Assembly (NCBI RefSeq): GCF_000744775.1
Contig: NZ_JQMP01000004.1
Coordinates: 186,001-250,000 of the forward strand
DNA: 64,000 nucleotides
From: Thermorudis peleae
Lineage (GTDB): Bacteria > Chloroflexota > Chloroflexia > Thermomicrobiales > Thermomicrobiaceae
Direction of reading: 5' to 3'
Under the pieces are notes generated by a model. It searched no databases. It saw nothing but the letters and a program-made list of their open reading frames with translations, and was not told where the DNA came from. Positions 25,970 through 34,513 of the stretch are shown one piece after another. Both the position numbers and the translations under genes were made by a program. How positions within the stretch are numbered: the stretch's first letter is position 1; each line of letters starts with the position of its first letter.

Positions 25970-27019
25970 ATGCGCGCAGCAGTGATTGTTGAACCGGGCC
26001 GGATCGCGATTGAGGAACGGCCAATACCACAGCCTGGGCCGGGCGAGGTGCTCGTCCGCTCAGCGGCTGTCGGTATCTGCGGCACTGACGTTGAACTCTT
26101 CGAAGGGCGTCATCCGCCGGAATACTGTCGCTACCCGCTGGTGCCGGGTCATGAGTGGGCAGGGACGGTCGTGGCGCTGGGACCCGGCGTCCAGCATGTT
26201 GCGGTGGGGGATCATGTTGCCGTCGAAGGCTTCGTGGCGTGTGGCACCTGCCGCAATTGCCGCCGCGGGCTGACAGACTTGTGTGAACGCGGCTACGATG
26301 AACTTGGCTTTACCCGACCGGGCGGCGCAGCCGAATACGTGGTCGTCCCGGCGCGCCAACTCCATCGCTTGCCGCCTGAGGCCGCGCTTGACGAGGCGCC
26401 GTTGCTTGAGCCGAGCGCCGTCGTGGTCCATAGCTTCTTGCGCGCGCACCCTGAGCCAGGCGACCTTGTTGTTGTCATCGGCGACGGGACGATCGGCTTG
26501 TTGGCAGTGCAGGTGGCACGGCTCTACAGTCCGCGGGCGATTGTGCTCGTTGGCCGGCATCCGGAACGACTAGCAACGGGGCGCGAGCTGGGGGCGACAG
26601 AGACGATCAATGCCCGCGACGGCGACCCGGTCATGGCGTTCCAGCAGCGTACAGGCGAGCGTGGAGCGGACTTCGTCTTTGAAGGCGCGGGACGGGCTGA
26701 CGCCGTCGAACAGGCGTTCGCGTTCGCTCGGCGCGGCGGCACCGTCGCGTTAACCGGAGCAGCAGGGGCCGGCGCGCAGTTGACGATCCCGAGCGATCTC
26801 TTCGTCTTCAAGCACCTGACGGTGGTCGGCACGTTTGGCGCGAGCACGGTGGCGTGGGAGCAGGCAGTCGCGCTCTTCAGCGCTGGGCTGCTGCGCTTGC
26901 GTCCACTGATCAGCCACCGGTTTCCGCTCGCCGACTACGCGACAGCGCTCGACACGCTGCGGACACGGCAGCCGGGCGTGATCAAGGTGTTGGTGGAGCA
27001 CGATGGGGTGCGTGCCTAG
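25970..27019 (+). CDS. Zinc-dependent alcohol / sugar dehydrogenase (MDR family)
   Basis: A 349-residue medium-chain dehydrogenase. The catalytic zinc site is CGTDVE plus VPGHEWAGTV; the structural zinc lobe is CGTCRNCRRGLTDLCER (four Cys). The NAD-binding fold has VVVIGDGTIGLLAVQVARLY. It resembles sorbitol / galactitol / threonine-type dehydrogenases. In this operon it probably oxidises a sugar or polyol before the dehydratase and lactonase steps. Start: ATG at 25970, after GGAAGGA. Confidence 0.9.
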   Translation: MRAAVIVEPGRIAIEERPIPQPGPGEVLVRSAAVGICGTDVELFEGRHPPEYCRYPLVPGHEWAGTVVALGPGVQHVAVGDHVAVEGFVACGTCRNCRRGLTDLCERGYDELGFTRPGGAAEYVVVPARQLHRLPPEAALDEAPLLEPSAVVVHSFLRAHPEPGDLVVVIGDGTIGLLAVQVARLYSPRAIVLVGRHPERLATGRELGATETINARDGDPVMAFQQRTGERGADFVFEGAGRADAVEQAFAFARRGGTVALTGAAGAGAQLTIPSDLFVFKHLTVVGTFGASTVAWEQAVALFSAGLLRLRPLISHRFPLADYATALDTLRTRQPGVIKVLVEHDGVRA

Positions 27020-27043
27020 GGAGTACGGAAGGAGACGAGTGGC

Positions 27044-28198
27044 GTGAAGATCGTCGATGTCAAGACATACGTGATGGGGACGGCCTGGCGCAACCTGACG
27101 TTCGTGCATGTCATCACCGATGAGGGGATTACCGGTGTCGGCGAGGTGCGGATGCTGAACCACACCGACGCCCTGCTCGGCTATTTTGCGGAAGCAGTCC
27201 CGAACCATGTGCTCGGCACCGACCCGTTCAATGTCGAGGATCTGGTACACCGGATGCTGCGCAACGACTACGCCCGGCCCGACTACGTGATCATGTCCGG
27301 CATTGCCGCGATCGAGATTGCCTGCTGGGACATCATGGGCAAGGCGCTGAACCAGCCGGTCTACAAGCTGCTCGGCGGCGCAGTGCGGGACAAGATCAAG
27401 GCGTACGCTAACGGCTGGTACACCGTGGAGCGGACGCCCGAGGCCTTCGCCGAGGCAGCGCGCAAAGTGCTGGAACGCGGTTACCGGGCGCTCAAGCTCG
27501 ACCCGTTCGGCCATGGGTTCTACGAACTTGAGCGTGAGGAAAAGCGTCGCGTGGTAGCAATCGTCGAGGCGGTGCGCGATGCCGTTGGCCCGGAGGTCGA
27601 AATCCTCATCGAGATGCATGGCCGCTTTAACCCGGCGACAGCGATCGAGATGGCGCACCTGCTCGAGCCCTACGCGCCGTCGTGGATCGAAGAGCCGGTG
27701 CCGCCCGAGAACCTGGCCGCGCTCAAGAAAGTGGCCGAGCGTGTGACGATTCCGGTGGCCACCGGCGAGCGCATCCATACCCGCTTCGACTTCCGGGAGA
27801 TCTTCGAGCGGCAGGCGGCCGATATTATCCAGCCAGACATCACCCATATCGGCGGGCTGCTCGAGACGAAGAAGATTGCCGCGTGGGCCGACGCCTACTA
27901 CATCCTCGTTGCACCGCACAACGTGTGCGGGCCGGTCGGCACCGCAGCCAACTTGCACTTCGCCGCCTCGACGACCAACTTCAAGATTCAAGAGCACTTC
28001 AACGACTTCGCCGAAGCGCACGTGAAGGCGGCTGCGCCGGGCAACCCCGAAGTCGTCGACGGCTACTTCCCGTTGCCGCAGGGGCCGGGACTGGGCGTCG
28101 AACTCGACCTCGACGTGATCCAAGCTCACCCACGGCGGCGCATCTTCTTCAACCTCTTCGCCGAGAACTGGCACCGGCGCCAGGCGACGGTCGAGTAG
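27044..28198 (+). CDS. Enolase-superfamily sugar-acid dehydratase (mandelate racemase / D-galactonate dehydratase-like)
   Basis: A 384-residue enzyme with a capping domain (residues 1-125) and a modified barrel. Metal and acid/base residues can be traced: LKLDPFG (Lys-x-Asp), the metal ligand Glu of LIEMHGRFN, Glu of WIEEPVPPEN, Glu of ATGERIHTRFDF, DITHIGG, and His of VAPHNVCGPVG. This set matches aldonate dehydratases, which turn sugar acids into 2-keto-3-deoxy acids. The GTG start follows GGAAGGAGACGAG. The exact sugar acid is unknown. Confidence 0.9.
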   Translation: MKIVDVKTYVMGTAWRNLTFVHVITDEGITGVGEVRMLNHTDALLGYFAEAVPNHVLGTDPFNVEDLVHRMLRNDYARPDYVIMSGIAAIEIACWDIMGKALNQPVYKLLGGAVRDKIKAYANGWYTVERTPEAFAEAARKVLERGYRALKLDPFGHGFYELEREEKRRVVAIVEAVRDAVGPEVEILIEMHGRFNPATAIEMAHLLEPYAPSWIEEPVPPENLAALKKVAERVTIPVATGERIHTRFDFREIFERQAADIIQPDITHIGGLLETKKIAAWADAYYILVAPHNVCGPVGTAANLHFAASTTNFKIQEHFNDFAEAHVKAAAPGNPEVVDGYFPLPQGPGLGVELDLDVIQAHPRRRIFFNLFAENWHRRQATVE

Positions 28199-28213
28199 CC
28201 CAGGAGGCGCATC

Positions 28214-29059
28214 ATGACCGTTGTCGAGCACCTCCGCCAGCTCCAGCCTGCGCCGTCGAGCGTGCTTCTGTGGTGGTTCGGGCAAGAGAGCGTCGCGCTC
28301 AAGGGGCAGCAGACAGTCGTGCTGGTTAACCCGTTCTTTTCGGCGCATCCTCAGCGCCTGGTGCCGCCGCCAGCGCCCCCGGACGCGTTCGACTGCGTCG
28401 ACCTCGTGCTGATTACCCACGAGCACCTCGATCACTTTGACCCGCCGAGTTGCCACGGGATCGCGACGGCATCGCCACAGGCACAGTTTGTCTGCCCTGA
28501 GCCGATCGTTGCGCAACTCCGCGCTGCTGGCGTGCCGGCCGGGCGGGTGCACGGGGCGCGACCCGGTATGTCGCTGACGGTGAACGGCGTCCGCATCTGG
28601 CCGGTTGCCGCCAAGCACGGCATCCACGCAGCCGACGCGTACGGCTTTGGCGCGGGGCCGGACGGTGTTCCACGGTTCCTGGGCTACGTCATCGAGCTTG
28701 AGGGCGTCCGCATCTACCACGCCGGGGACACGATCCCTTACGACGGCATGGTTGAGGCGCTGCGGGCGCTCTCGCCAGACCTTGCCCTGCTGCCGATCAA
28801 TGGCCGCGACTATTTCCGTGAGCAGCAGGACATCGTGGGGAACTTGACGGTGCGCGAGGCAGCACAGCTGGCAGCGGCCATCGGCGTGCAGGCGCTTGTG
28901 CCGTTGCACTACGATCTCTTCGCCTCGAACCAGGCTGACCCTGGCCACCTCGTCTCGTACGCCCGCCAGTATGACCTGCCGTTCACCGTCATTGTGCCCC
29001 CACACCACCAGCCATTCTGCTTTCGGCCAGTCCGCACGGGAGAGGAGCAACGGCGATGA
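28214..29059 (+). CDS. Metallo-beta-lactamase-fold hydrolase, UlaG-like lactonase
   Basis: A 281-residue metal-dependent hydrolase. The metal motif is THEHLDHFD, followed by AAKHGIHAADAYG, YHAGDTIPYDG, LLPINGRD and PLHYDLFASN, the pattern of UlaG (L-ascorbate-6-phosphate lactonase). In this operon it is placed to open a sugar lactone made by the dehydrogenase. It starts 15 bases after the dehydratase and its stop overlaps the permease start (ATGA), so translation is coupled. Confidence 0.88.
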   Translation: MTVVEHLRQLQPAPSSVLLWWFGQESVALKGQQTVVLVNPFFSAHPQRLVPPPAPPDAFDCVDLVLITHEHLDHFDPPSCHGIATASPQAQFVCPEPIVAQLRAAGVPAGRVHGARPGMSLTVNGVRIWPVAAKHGIHAADAYGFGAGPDGVPRFLGYVIELEGVRIYHAGDTIPYDGMVEALRALSPDLALLPINGRDYFREQQDIVGNLTVREAAQLAAAIGVQALVPLHYDLFASNQADPGHLVSYARQYDLPFTVIVPPHHQPFCFRPVRTGEEQRR

Positions 29060-30087
29060 AGGCAAGCGAACGCTCATCGCCAGACGTGGCGACGAACCAG
29101 CCGGCTCACGCGCTTACCCTGCAGGCACCGCTGCAGCGGGTGACGCAGTGGGCATCGCGCTTTCGTGAGCTCAACATCCTGATCGCCCTGCTGGTACTCT
29201 GCGCCTTCCTGTCGCTGACCTCGCCGGTCTTCCTGACGACCGGGAACCTCTTCGGCGTTGCCCGGGCGTTCTCGTTAACGGCGATCGTGGCGATCGGCCA
29301 GACGTTTGTGATCTTAACCGGCGGCATTGACCTGTCAGTCGGTTCCGTGCTCGCCCTCGCCGGGCTGTCAGCCGGCATGCTCCTCCAGCGCGGCATGCCG
29401 TTGCCAATCGCGGCCCTGGCTGGACTGGCCGTCGGCGTCGTGTTCGGCCTCGCCAACGGGCTCATGATCACGCGGATCGGCCTGCCGCCTTTCATCGCAA
29501 CGCTCGGCACGCTGAGCATTGGGCGCGGGCTGGTCTACGTCATCACCAAGGGCTATCCGGTCACCGTGCCCGAGGACGCGCATGCGTTCATCTGGCTAGG
29601 GCAGGGCTACGTGTGGATTGTGCCGGTGCCGGTCATCATCATGGTGCTGCTGACGATCGTAGGCGCGTTTGTCCTTGGGGCGACGATGTTCGGGCGCTAC
29701 GTCTACGCTGTTGGCGGTAACCGCGAGGCGGCGCGGCTGGCTGGCATCCCGGTGCGACTCGTTGAGCTGAGCGTCTACGTGATCAGCGGGGCACTGGCCG
29801 CGCTCGCCGGGCTGATCCTGGTCGCCCGGCTGGTTTCGGCGCAGCCGTCGGCCGGACTCGGCTTTGAGCTGCCGGTCATCGCCGCGTCGATCATCGGTGG
29901 CACCAGCTTGATGGGCGGCGAGGGGACCGTCCTGGGTGCCGTCCTCGGCGCGGCGATCATGGGCGTCCTCGAAAACGGCATGGTACTGCTCGGTGTCAGC
30001 ACGTACGCGCAACAAGCCGTGACCGGCGCGGTGATCATCCTCGCGGTGATGCTCGACATCTGGCAGAAGCGTCGTCGCGGTGCCTGA
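29056..30087 (+). CDS. Sugar ABC transporter permease, RbsC type
   Basis: A 343-residue integral membrane permease with 8-10 helices. CUT2 permease hallmarks are GQTFVILTGGIDLSVGSVLALAGL, GLANGLMITRIGLPPFIATLGT, YAVGGNREAARLAGIPV and the C-terminal GGTSLMGGEGTVLGAVLGAAIMGVLENGM. It forms the channel for the ATPase and binding protein encoded upstream. The ATG overlaps the lactonase stop. Confidence 0.95.
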   Translation: MKASERSSPDVATNQPAHALTLQAPLQRVTQWASRFRELNILIALLVLCAFLSLTSPVFLTTGNLFGVARAFSLTAIVAIGQTFVILTGGIDLSVGSVLALAGLSAGMLLQRGMPLPIAALAGLAVGVVFGLANGLMITRIGLPPFIATLGTLSIGRGLVYVITKGYPVTVPEDAHAFIWLGQGYVWIVPVPVIIMVLLTIVGAFVLGATMFGRYVYAVGGNREAARLAGIPVRLVELSVYVISGALAALAGLILVARLVSAQPSAGLGFELPVIAASIIGGTSLMGGEGTVLGAVLGAAIMGVLENGMVLLGVSTYAQQAVTGAVIILAVMLDIWQKRRRGA

Positions 30088-30106
30088 ACGCAGCGCCTGA
30101 CAGCAC

Positions 30107-30138
30107 GCTCCCGCCGTCCTGCCAGATCGGGCGGGAGC
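30107..30138 (+). terminator. Hairpin between permease and U32-like gene
   Basis: GCTCCCGCC (30107-30115) pairs with GGCGGGAGC (30130-30138) around a 14-base loop, without a T-run. It may be an intercistronic stabiliser or a weak terminator. Confidence 0.5.
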
Positions 30139-30171
30139 ATGCGCATGTGGAGAGAGGAACAGGGAAGGGTT

Positions 30172-31104
30172 ATGGAGCGGACACGGGCATTTCTTGAGCG
30201 GCTCGGCTTGCCAGCCGGCGACCTCCATCAGCTGCCGACGAGCCCCAAGCGGTTTCCAGACGGCGCGCAGTACCGCGTCGAGATCCCCAGCACCGAAGGC
30301 CCACGGGCGCTGGCCGCGATCATTGAAGAAGCCCAGCGGTATGGCATCACCATCCATCGGGTATCGCAGGGCAGCGGCGTCTTCCTGCTGACCGATGACG
30401 AGATTCGCGAGATGGCGCGGCTTGCGGCCGAGCAGCGCATGGAGGTGAGCCTCTTTGCCCGGCCGAACGCGGCCTGGGATATCAGCGCCATGGCCCGCTC
30501 CGCGAACGGCGGGGTGATCGCACACCGGTTGCGGGGGCAGGAGCAACTCGTCCACTGCCTGGAAGACGTCCGCCACGCGGCCGAGCTCGGCATCCGCAGC
30601 GTGCTCCTGGCTGACGAAGGGGCGCTGTGGGTGGCCGCCGAGATGCGTCGGGCTGGCGAGCTGCCGCCGGATTTCCAGTTCAAGATCAGCGTGATGATGG
30701 GATCGGCCAACCCGGCTGCGATCAAGCTGATGGAGCAACTCGGCGCCAACACCTACAACGTCCCGACGGACCTCACCCTGGCGCAGCTCGCCGCGATCCG
30801 GGCAGCGGTCGATATCCCGCTCGACATCTATGTCGAAGCGCCAGACGACATCGGCGGCTTTGTCCGGCTCTACGACATTGCCGAGATTGTCCGGGTTGCC
30901 GCGCCAGTCTACATCAAATTCGGCCTGCGCAATGCCCCGAATATCTACCCGTCAGGACGGCACCTGGAGGACGTTGCCGTGCAGCTCTCCCGCGAGCGGG
31001 TGCGGCGGGCTGCGCTCGGCCTGGAGCTCCTCCACCGCTACTACCCTGACGCCGTCGGCTCAGCGCCGGGTGCGCCGGGGCTGGCTATTCCTGTCGTCTC
31101 GTAA
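30172..31104 (+). CDS. U32-like TIM-barrel protein of the sugar operon
   Basis: A 310-residue soluble protein with alternating strands and helices, probably a TIM barrel. Segments such as EVSLFARPNAAWDIS, RSVLLADEGALWVAAEM, KISVMMGSANPAAIKLMEQLGANTYNVPTDLT and PLDIYVEAPDDIGGF resemble proteins annotated as peptidase family U32, but the usual U32 signature with its Cys residues is not visible. Given its place after a dehydrogenase-lactonase-dehydratase set, an enzyme of sugar-acid breakdown is a plausible alternative; that is inference. The ATG at 30172 follows AGGGAAGGG. Confidence 0.6.
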   Translation: MERTRAFLERLGLPAGDLHQLPTSPKRFPDGAQYRVEIPSTEGPRALAAIIEEAQRYGITIHRVSQGSGVFLLTDDEIREMARLAAEQRMEVSLFARPNAAWDISAMARSANGGVIAHRLRGQEQLVHCLEDVRHAAELGIRSVLLADEGALWVAAEMRRAGELPPDFQFKISVMMGSANPAAIKLMEQLGANTYNVPTDLTLAQLAAIRAAVDIPLDIYVEAPDDIGGFVRLYDIAEIVRVAAPVYIKFGLRNAPNIYPSGRHLEDVAVQLSRERVRRAALGLELLHRYYPDAVGSAPGAPGLAIPVVS

Positions 31105-31179
31105 CGCGCCGCTGGCAACCACGCTCGCGTGACCCGCGGCCATCCCGTATCATGCCGGGAGAACGAGGGGAGGCGAGGC

Positions 31180-32412
31180 GTGCGGATCAACAGCGCGCGG
31201 TTGCAGGCGAGTCTCGAGACGATGGCTCAGATCGGGCGGACAGCGGGCGGCGGCGTGACGCGGCTTGCGCTCAGTGATGAGGACAAGGCCGCCCGTGACC
31301 TGCTTGCCCGCTGGCTGGCAGAAGCCGGCCTCACGGTGCAGGTCGACGACTTCGGGAATATGCTGGCGCGCCGCCCGGGCAGCGATCCGGCAGCCGCGCC
31401 CGTGCGCCTCGGCTCGCACCTCGACACGGTTCGCCAGGGCGGCCGCTTCGACGGCGCGCTGGGCGTGCTGGCCGCGCTCGAAGTCGTGCGCACGCTCAAC
31501 GACGCGGGCGCCGTCACGCGTCGTCCCATCGAGATCGTCAACTGGACGAACGAGGAAGGCGCACGGTTCGAGCCAGCGATGCTCGGCAGTGGCGCGGCCA
31601 CCGGACGGTTCACCAAGGCGTTCGTCTACGGCCGCGCTGACCGCGAAGGGCGCACGTTTGGCGATGAACTCGTGCGGATCGGCTACTGCGGTGATCCGGC
31701 GCAGCGTCCCGGGCCAGCCCATGCCTATCTCGAGCTGCATATTGAACAAGGGCCGGTGCTCGAGGAGGCTGGCGTGCCCGTCGGCGTCGTCGAAGGGATT
31801 ATCGGCATCACCTGGTGCCAGGTCATCGTCGAGGGGCAGAGCGCACACGCGGGGACGATGCCACTGGCTCGCCGGCGCGATGCCCTGCAGGCCGCCGCGC
31901 ACCTCGTGCTTGCCGCACGGGAGCTGGCGCGGCAGGCCGGGCCGGACGCCCGGGCGACGGTGGGGCGCTTCGTCGTCGAGCCGAACGTCACCAATGTCAT
32001 CCCCGGGCGCGTCAGCTTTAGCGTCGACTTCCGGCACCCGGAGGCCGCGCTGCTTGACCGGCTGGTGGAGCAGTTGCACGCGCGAGCCGAGCAGGTTGCG
32101 GCAGCCGAGGGCGTGCGCATCAGCATCGAGCGGTTCTGGACGAGCGAGCCGACGCCGTTTGACCCGGCGGTGAAAGAGACAATCGAAGCGGCGGTGCGGG
32201 AGCTTGGCATGCCGTTTCAGCGGCTATGGTCGGGCGCGGGGCACGACGCCAAGTACATGCAGGACTGCTGCCCGAGCGGCATGATCTTTGTCCGCAGTCA
32301 GGGTGGGCTGAGCCACTGCGAGCAGGAAGCCAGCACGCCCGAGGACATCGCCGCCGGCGCCAACGTCCTCCTCGCCGCCACCCTCCGCCTCGCCGAACTC
32401 GTCTCCCGCTAA
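31180..32412 (+). CDS. M20-family amidohydrolase (N-carbamoyl-amino-acid hydrolase / allantoate amidohydrolase type)
   Basis: A 410-residue binuclear metal amidohydrolase. Metal and catalytic motifs: RLGSHLDTVRQGGRFDGALGVLA, NWTNEEGARFEPAMLGS, LELHIEQGPVLEEAG, GQSAHAGTMPLARRRDAL in the dimerisation lid, and SGAGHDAKYM. This is the carbamoylase / allantoate amidohydrolase / beta-ureidopropionase branch. The GTG start at 31180 follows GAGGGGAGGCGAGG. It converges with a Bmp-type nucleoside transporter, so a role in ureido or purine breakdown is reasonable but not proven. Confidence 0.92.
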   Translation: MRINSARLQASLETMAQIGRTAGGGVTRLALSDEDKAARDLLARWLAEAGLTVQVDDFGNMLARRPGSDPAAAPVRLGSHLDTVRQGGRFDGALGVLAALEVVRTLNDAGAVTRRPIEIVNWTNEEGARFEPAMLGSGAATGRFTKAFVYGRADREGRTFGDELVRIGYCGDPAQRPGPAHAYLELHIEQGPVLEEAGVPVGVVEGIIGITWCQVIVEGQSAHAGTMPLARRRDALQAAAHLVLAARELARQAGPDARATVGRFVVEPNVTNVIPGRVSFSVDFRHPEAALLDRLVEQLHARAEQVAAAEGVRISIERFWTSEPTPFDPAVKETIEAAVRELGMPFQRLWSGAGHDAKYMQDCCPSGMIFVRSQGGLSHCEQEASTPEDIAAGANVLLAATLRLAELVSR

Positions 32413-32437
32413 GGCCGTCTGCGGCAGCGGCAGGCTG

Positions 32438-33364
32438 CTAGCTGCGCTGCTCCCGGTCGTAGGGCTTCATCAGCGCGGCCGGTGCCTGGGCGCCGCGGTA
32501 GGCCCGCAGCGCGACAATGATAACGAAGAGGTAGGGGATCATCAGCAAGAACTGGGGCGGCACGTGGGGTAACCGCAGGGTGAGGCTGTACTGCAGGGCC
32601 TCGACGTAGCCGAAGAGGACGGCACCGAGCAGAACCCCAAACGGCGTCCAGCGGCCGAAGATCACGAGCATCAGGGCGATCCAGCCGCGGCCGCCGACCA
32701 TGAGGTCGGTGTACGTTCCTGTGAGCAGCAAGGGCAGCAACGCGCCACCCGCGCCGATCAGGGCGCTGCCGACCAGCACGCTGCCGTAGCGGAACGCGAA
32801 GACGGGGATGCCGTGGCTTTCAGCCGCCAGCGGGTTCTCGCCACACGCACGCAGCCGCAAGCCGAAGGGCGTGTGGAAGAGCACCACGTGGACGAGCACG
32901 ACGAGCGCAAGCGCGACGTAGACCGGGATGGGCAACCGGCCAAGCCAGCTCACGAGCCCGGGGCCGTGGGTCGCCCACGCGCCATACGTCGTGACCTTGG
33001 GCGTGAGTGTCCGCACGCCGATGACCAGCCGATAGAGCAACGAGGACAAGCCGACCGAGAAGACGAAGAGCGCAAGCCCAACGGTCAGCTGCGACGCCCG
33101 CAAGCTGACGCAGCACACCGCCAGCACGAGCCCCACCAGTGCGGTCGTGGCCATCGCCACGAGCACGCCAACGCCGTTGCTCTGCGCACGGTAGGCAGCG
33201 AGGAAGCCCGCAGACGCCCCGAGCAGCATCATGCCTTCGATGGCGACGTTTAAGACACCCGAGCGCTCAATGAGCACCTCGCCGAGGCTCGCGAGCAACA
33301 CCGGCGCAGCGACCACGAGGGTGAGCCGGAACAGGCTTGGATCGACGAAGAGCGACCAGTCCAT
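32438..33364 (-). CDS. Bmp-type (nucleoside) ABC transporter permease 2
   Basis: A 308-residue permease, membrane-embedded, with the NupQ/BmpB-type pattern ERSGVLNVAIEGMMLLGASAGFLAA near the N-terminus and LRACGENPLAAESHGI in the cytosolic loop. The partner permease, ATPase and lipoprotein genes are upstream on the same strand. ATG at 33364, preceded by GAGGGGA; GTG at 33370 is possible. It would import nucleosides or purine-like compounds. Confidence 0.92.
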   Translation of the reverse strand: MDWSLFVDPSLFRLTLVVAAPVLLASLGEVLIERSGVLNVAIEGMMLLGASAGFLAAYRAQSNGVGVLVAMATTALVGLVLAVCCVSLRASQLTVGLALFVFSVGLSSLLYRLVIGVRTLTPKVTTYGAWATHGPGLVSWLGRLPIPVYVALALVVLVHVVLFHTPFGLRLRACGENPLAAESHGIPVFAFRYGSVLVGSALIGAGGALLPLLLTGTYTDLMVGGRGWIALMLVIFGRWTPFGVLLGAVLFGYVEALQYSLTLRLPHVPPQFLLMIPYLFVIIVALRAYRGAQAPAALMKPYDREQRS

Positions 33365-33375
33365 CACCACTCCCC

Positions 33376-34512
33376 TCAGACGACGAAGCGTGCCCGCCGC
33401 GCGCGCACGGCTTCCATGACCAGCACCACGAGTACGGCAAGGCCTTGAATCATCAGCACGGCGCTGGCGGGCAACCCAGCGGTGCGCTGCAGCGAATCAG
33501 AGGCCGCAACCAGCACCGCGAAGAGGAACGTCGCCGGGATGAGCCAGAGCGGGTGGTTGCGCCCCAGCACCGCGACCAGGATCGCGATGATGCCGTAGTT
33601 CGGTGAGAGGCCCACCAGCAAGCGGTGGTACACGCCCAGCACTTCGATCGCACCAGCAAGCCCGGCCAACGCGCCACCGACGCAGAAGGCCGTGATCTGG
33701 ATCCGCGCGAGTGCGATGCCGGCAAAGCGCGCCGCCCGCGGATTCCCGCCGACACTCCGCACCTCCAGGCCGAAGACGGTGCGAGAGAGGAACCACGCGA
33801 GCGCGACCGCGAGCAGCACGGCAAGCACGATACCGCTGTGCCCGCCACCGCTTGGCAACAGCAAGGGCAGGGCCGCGCGGAACGGCAATGGCCGCGTGAT
33901 CGCCTCACCGGCTATGGGATCGTTCCACGGCCCGGTGCAGAGATATTCAACAAGGTAGAGCGCGACGAAGTTGAGCATGACCGTGGTGAAGATTTCGTTG
34001 ACCCCCCAGCGGATGCGGAGGAGCACCGCCGGCGCGCTGAAGAGCGCTCCGCCGAGGCCGCCAGCGAGCAGCAGGAGCGGGACGAGCAGGATGGCGGGCA
34101 GGGCAGTGCCGAGGAGAAACCCGAGGCCGGTCGTGAGGATCGCCCCGGCGTAGAGTTGCCCATCCATGCCAATGTTGAACAGGCCGACGTGATAGGCCAG
34201 GGAAAAGGCCAGTGCTGCGAGCAGCAACGGCGTCATGCGGTTGAGCGTCTGGGCGAGCCCCGCGGTGGTCAGCAACGAGTCACGGAGCGCGGTCGTCAGC
34301 GCGCGCTCCGGGCTCGCGCCGGCAAGCACGGTGACAACGGCGAGGCCGACGAGCACGACCAGCAGAGCGCCGAGGTAGGCGGCGAGCACCCACACCCACG
34401 ACGATGCCGCCAGGCCACGGCCGGTCGGCGTGGCCACCGCCGCGCTCGGGGGCTCGGTCGGCTGTTCGGGAGAAGCGCCAGTCACCTGGGCTGAGGGCTC
34501 GGGCACCGTCAC
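33376..34512 (-). CDS. Bmp-type (nucleoside) ABC transporter permease 1
   Basis: A 378-residue permease with an N-terminal polar, Pro-rich extension (about 35 residues) before the first helix. Hallmarks: FSLAYHVGLFNIGMDGQLYAGAI, WGVNEIFTTVMLNFVALYLVEYL, and VRSVGGNPRAARFAGI in the loop that contacts the ATPase. Start: GTG at 34512, preceded by GGAGG, which overlaps the end of the ATPase gene; the next gene begins 12 bases after its stop. Confidence 0.92.
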   Translation of the reverse strand: MTVPEPSAQVTGASPEQPTEPPSAAVATPTGRGLAASSWVWVLAAYLGALLVVLVGLAVVTVLAGASPERALTTALRDSLLTTAGLAQTLNRMTPLLLAALAFSLAYHVGLFNIGMDGQLYAGAILTTGLGFLLGTALPAILLVPLLLLAGGLGGALFSAPAVLLRIRWGVNEIFTTVMLNFVALYLVEYLCTGPWNDPIAGEAITRPLPFRAALPLLLPSGGGHSGIVLAVLLAVALAWFLSRTVFGLEVRSVGGNPRAARFAGIALARIQITAFCVGGALAGLAGAIEVLGVYHRLLVGLSPNYGIIAILVAVLGRNHPLWLIPATFLFAVLVAASDSLQRTAGLPASAVLMIQGLAVLVVLVMEAVRARRARFVV

Positions 34513-34513
34513 C

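Noticed and set aside
26750-29077. Minus-strand open frame of 775 codons
   Set aside because: It is antisense to four well-identified operon genes; such shadows are common at this G+C content.
30172-31104. Calling this gene a peptidase outright
   Set aside because: The U32 signature and its Cys residues are not visible, and the operon context points to sugar metabolism.
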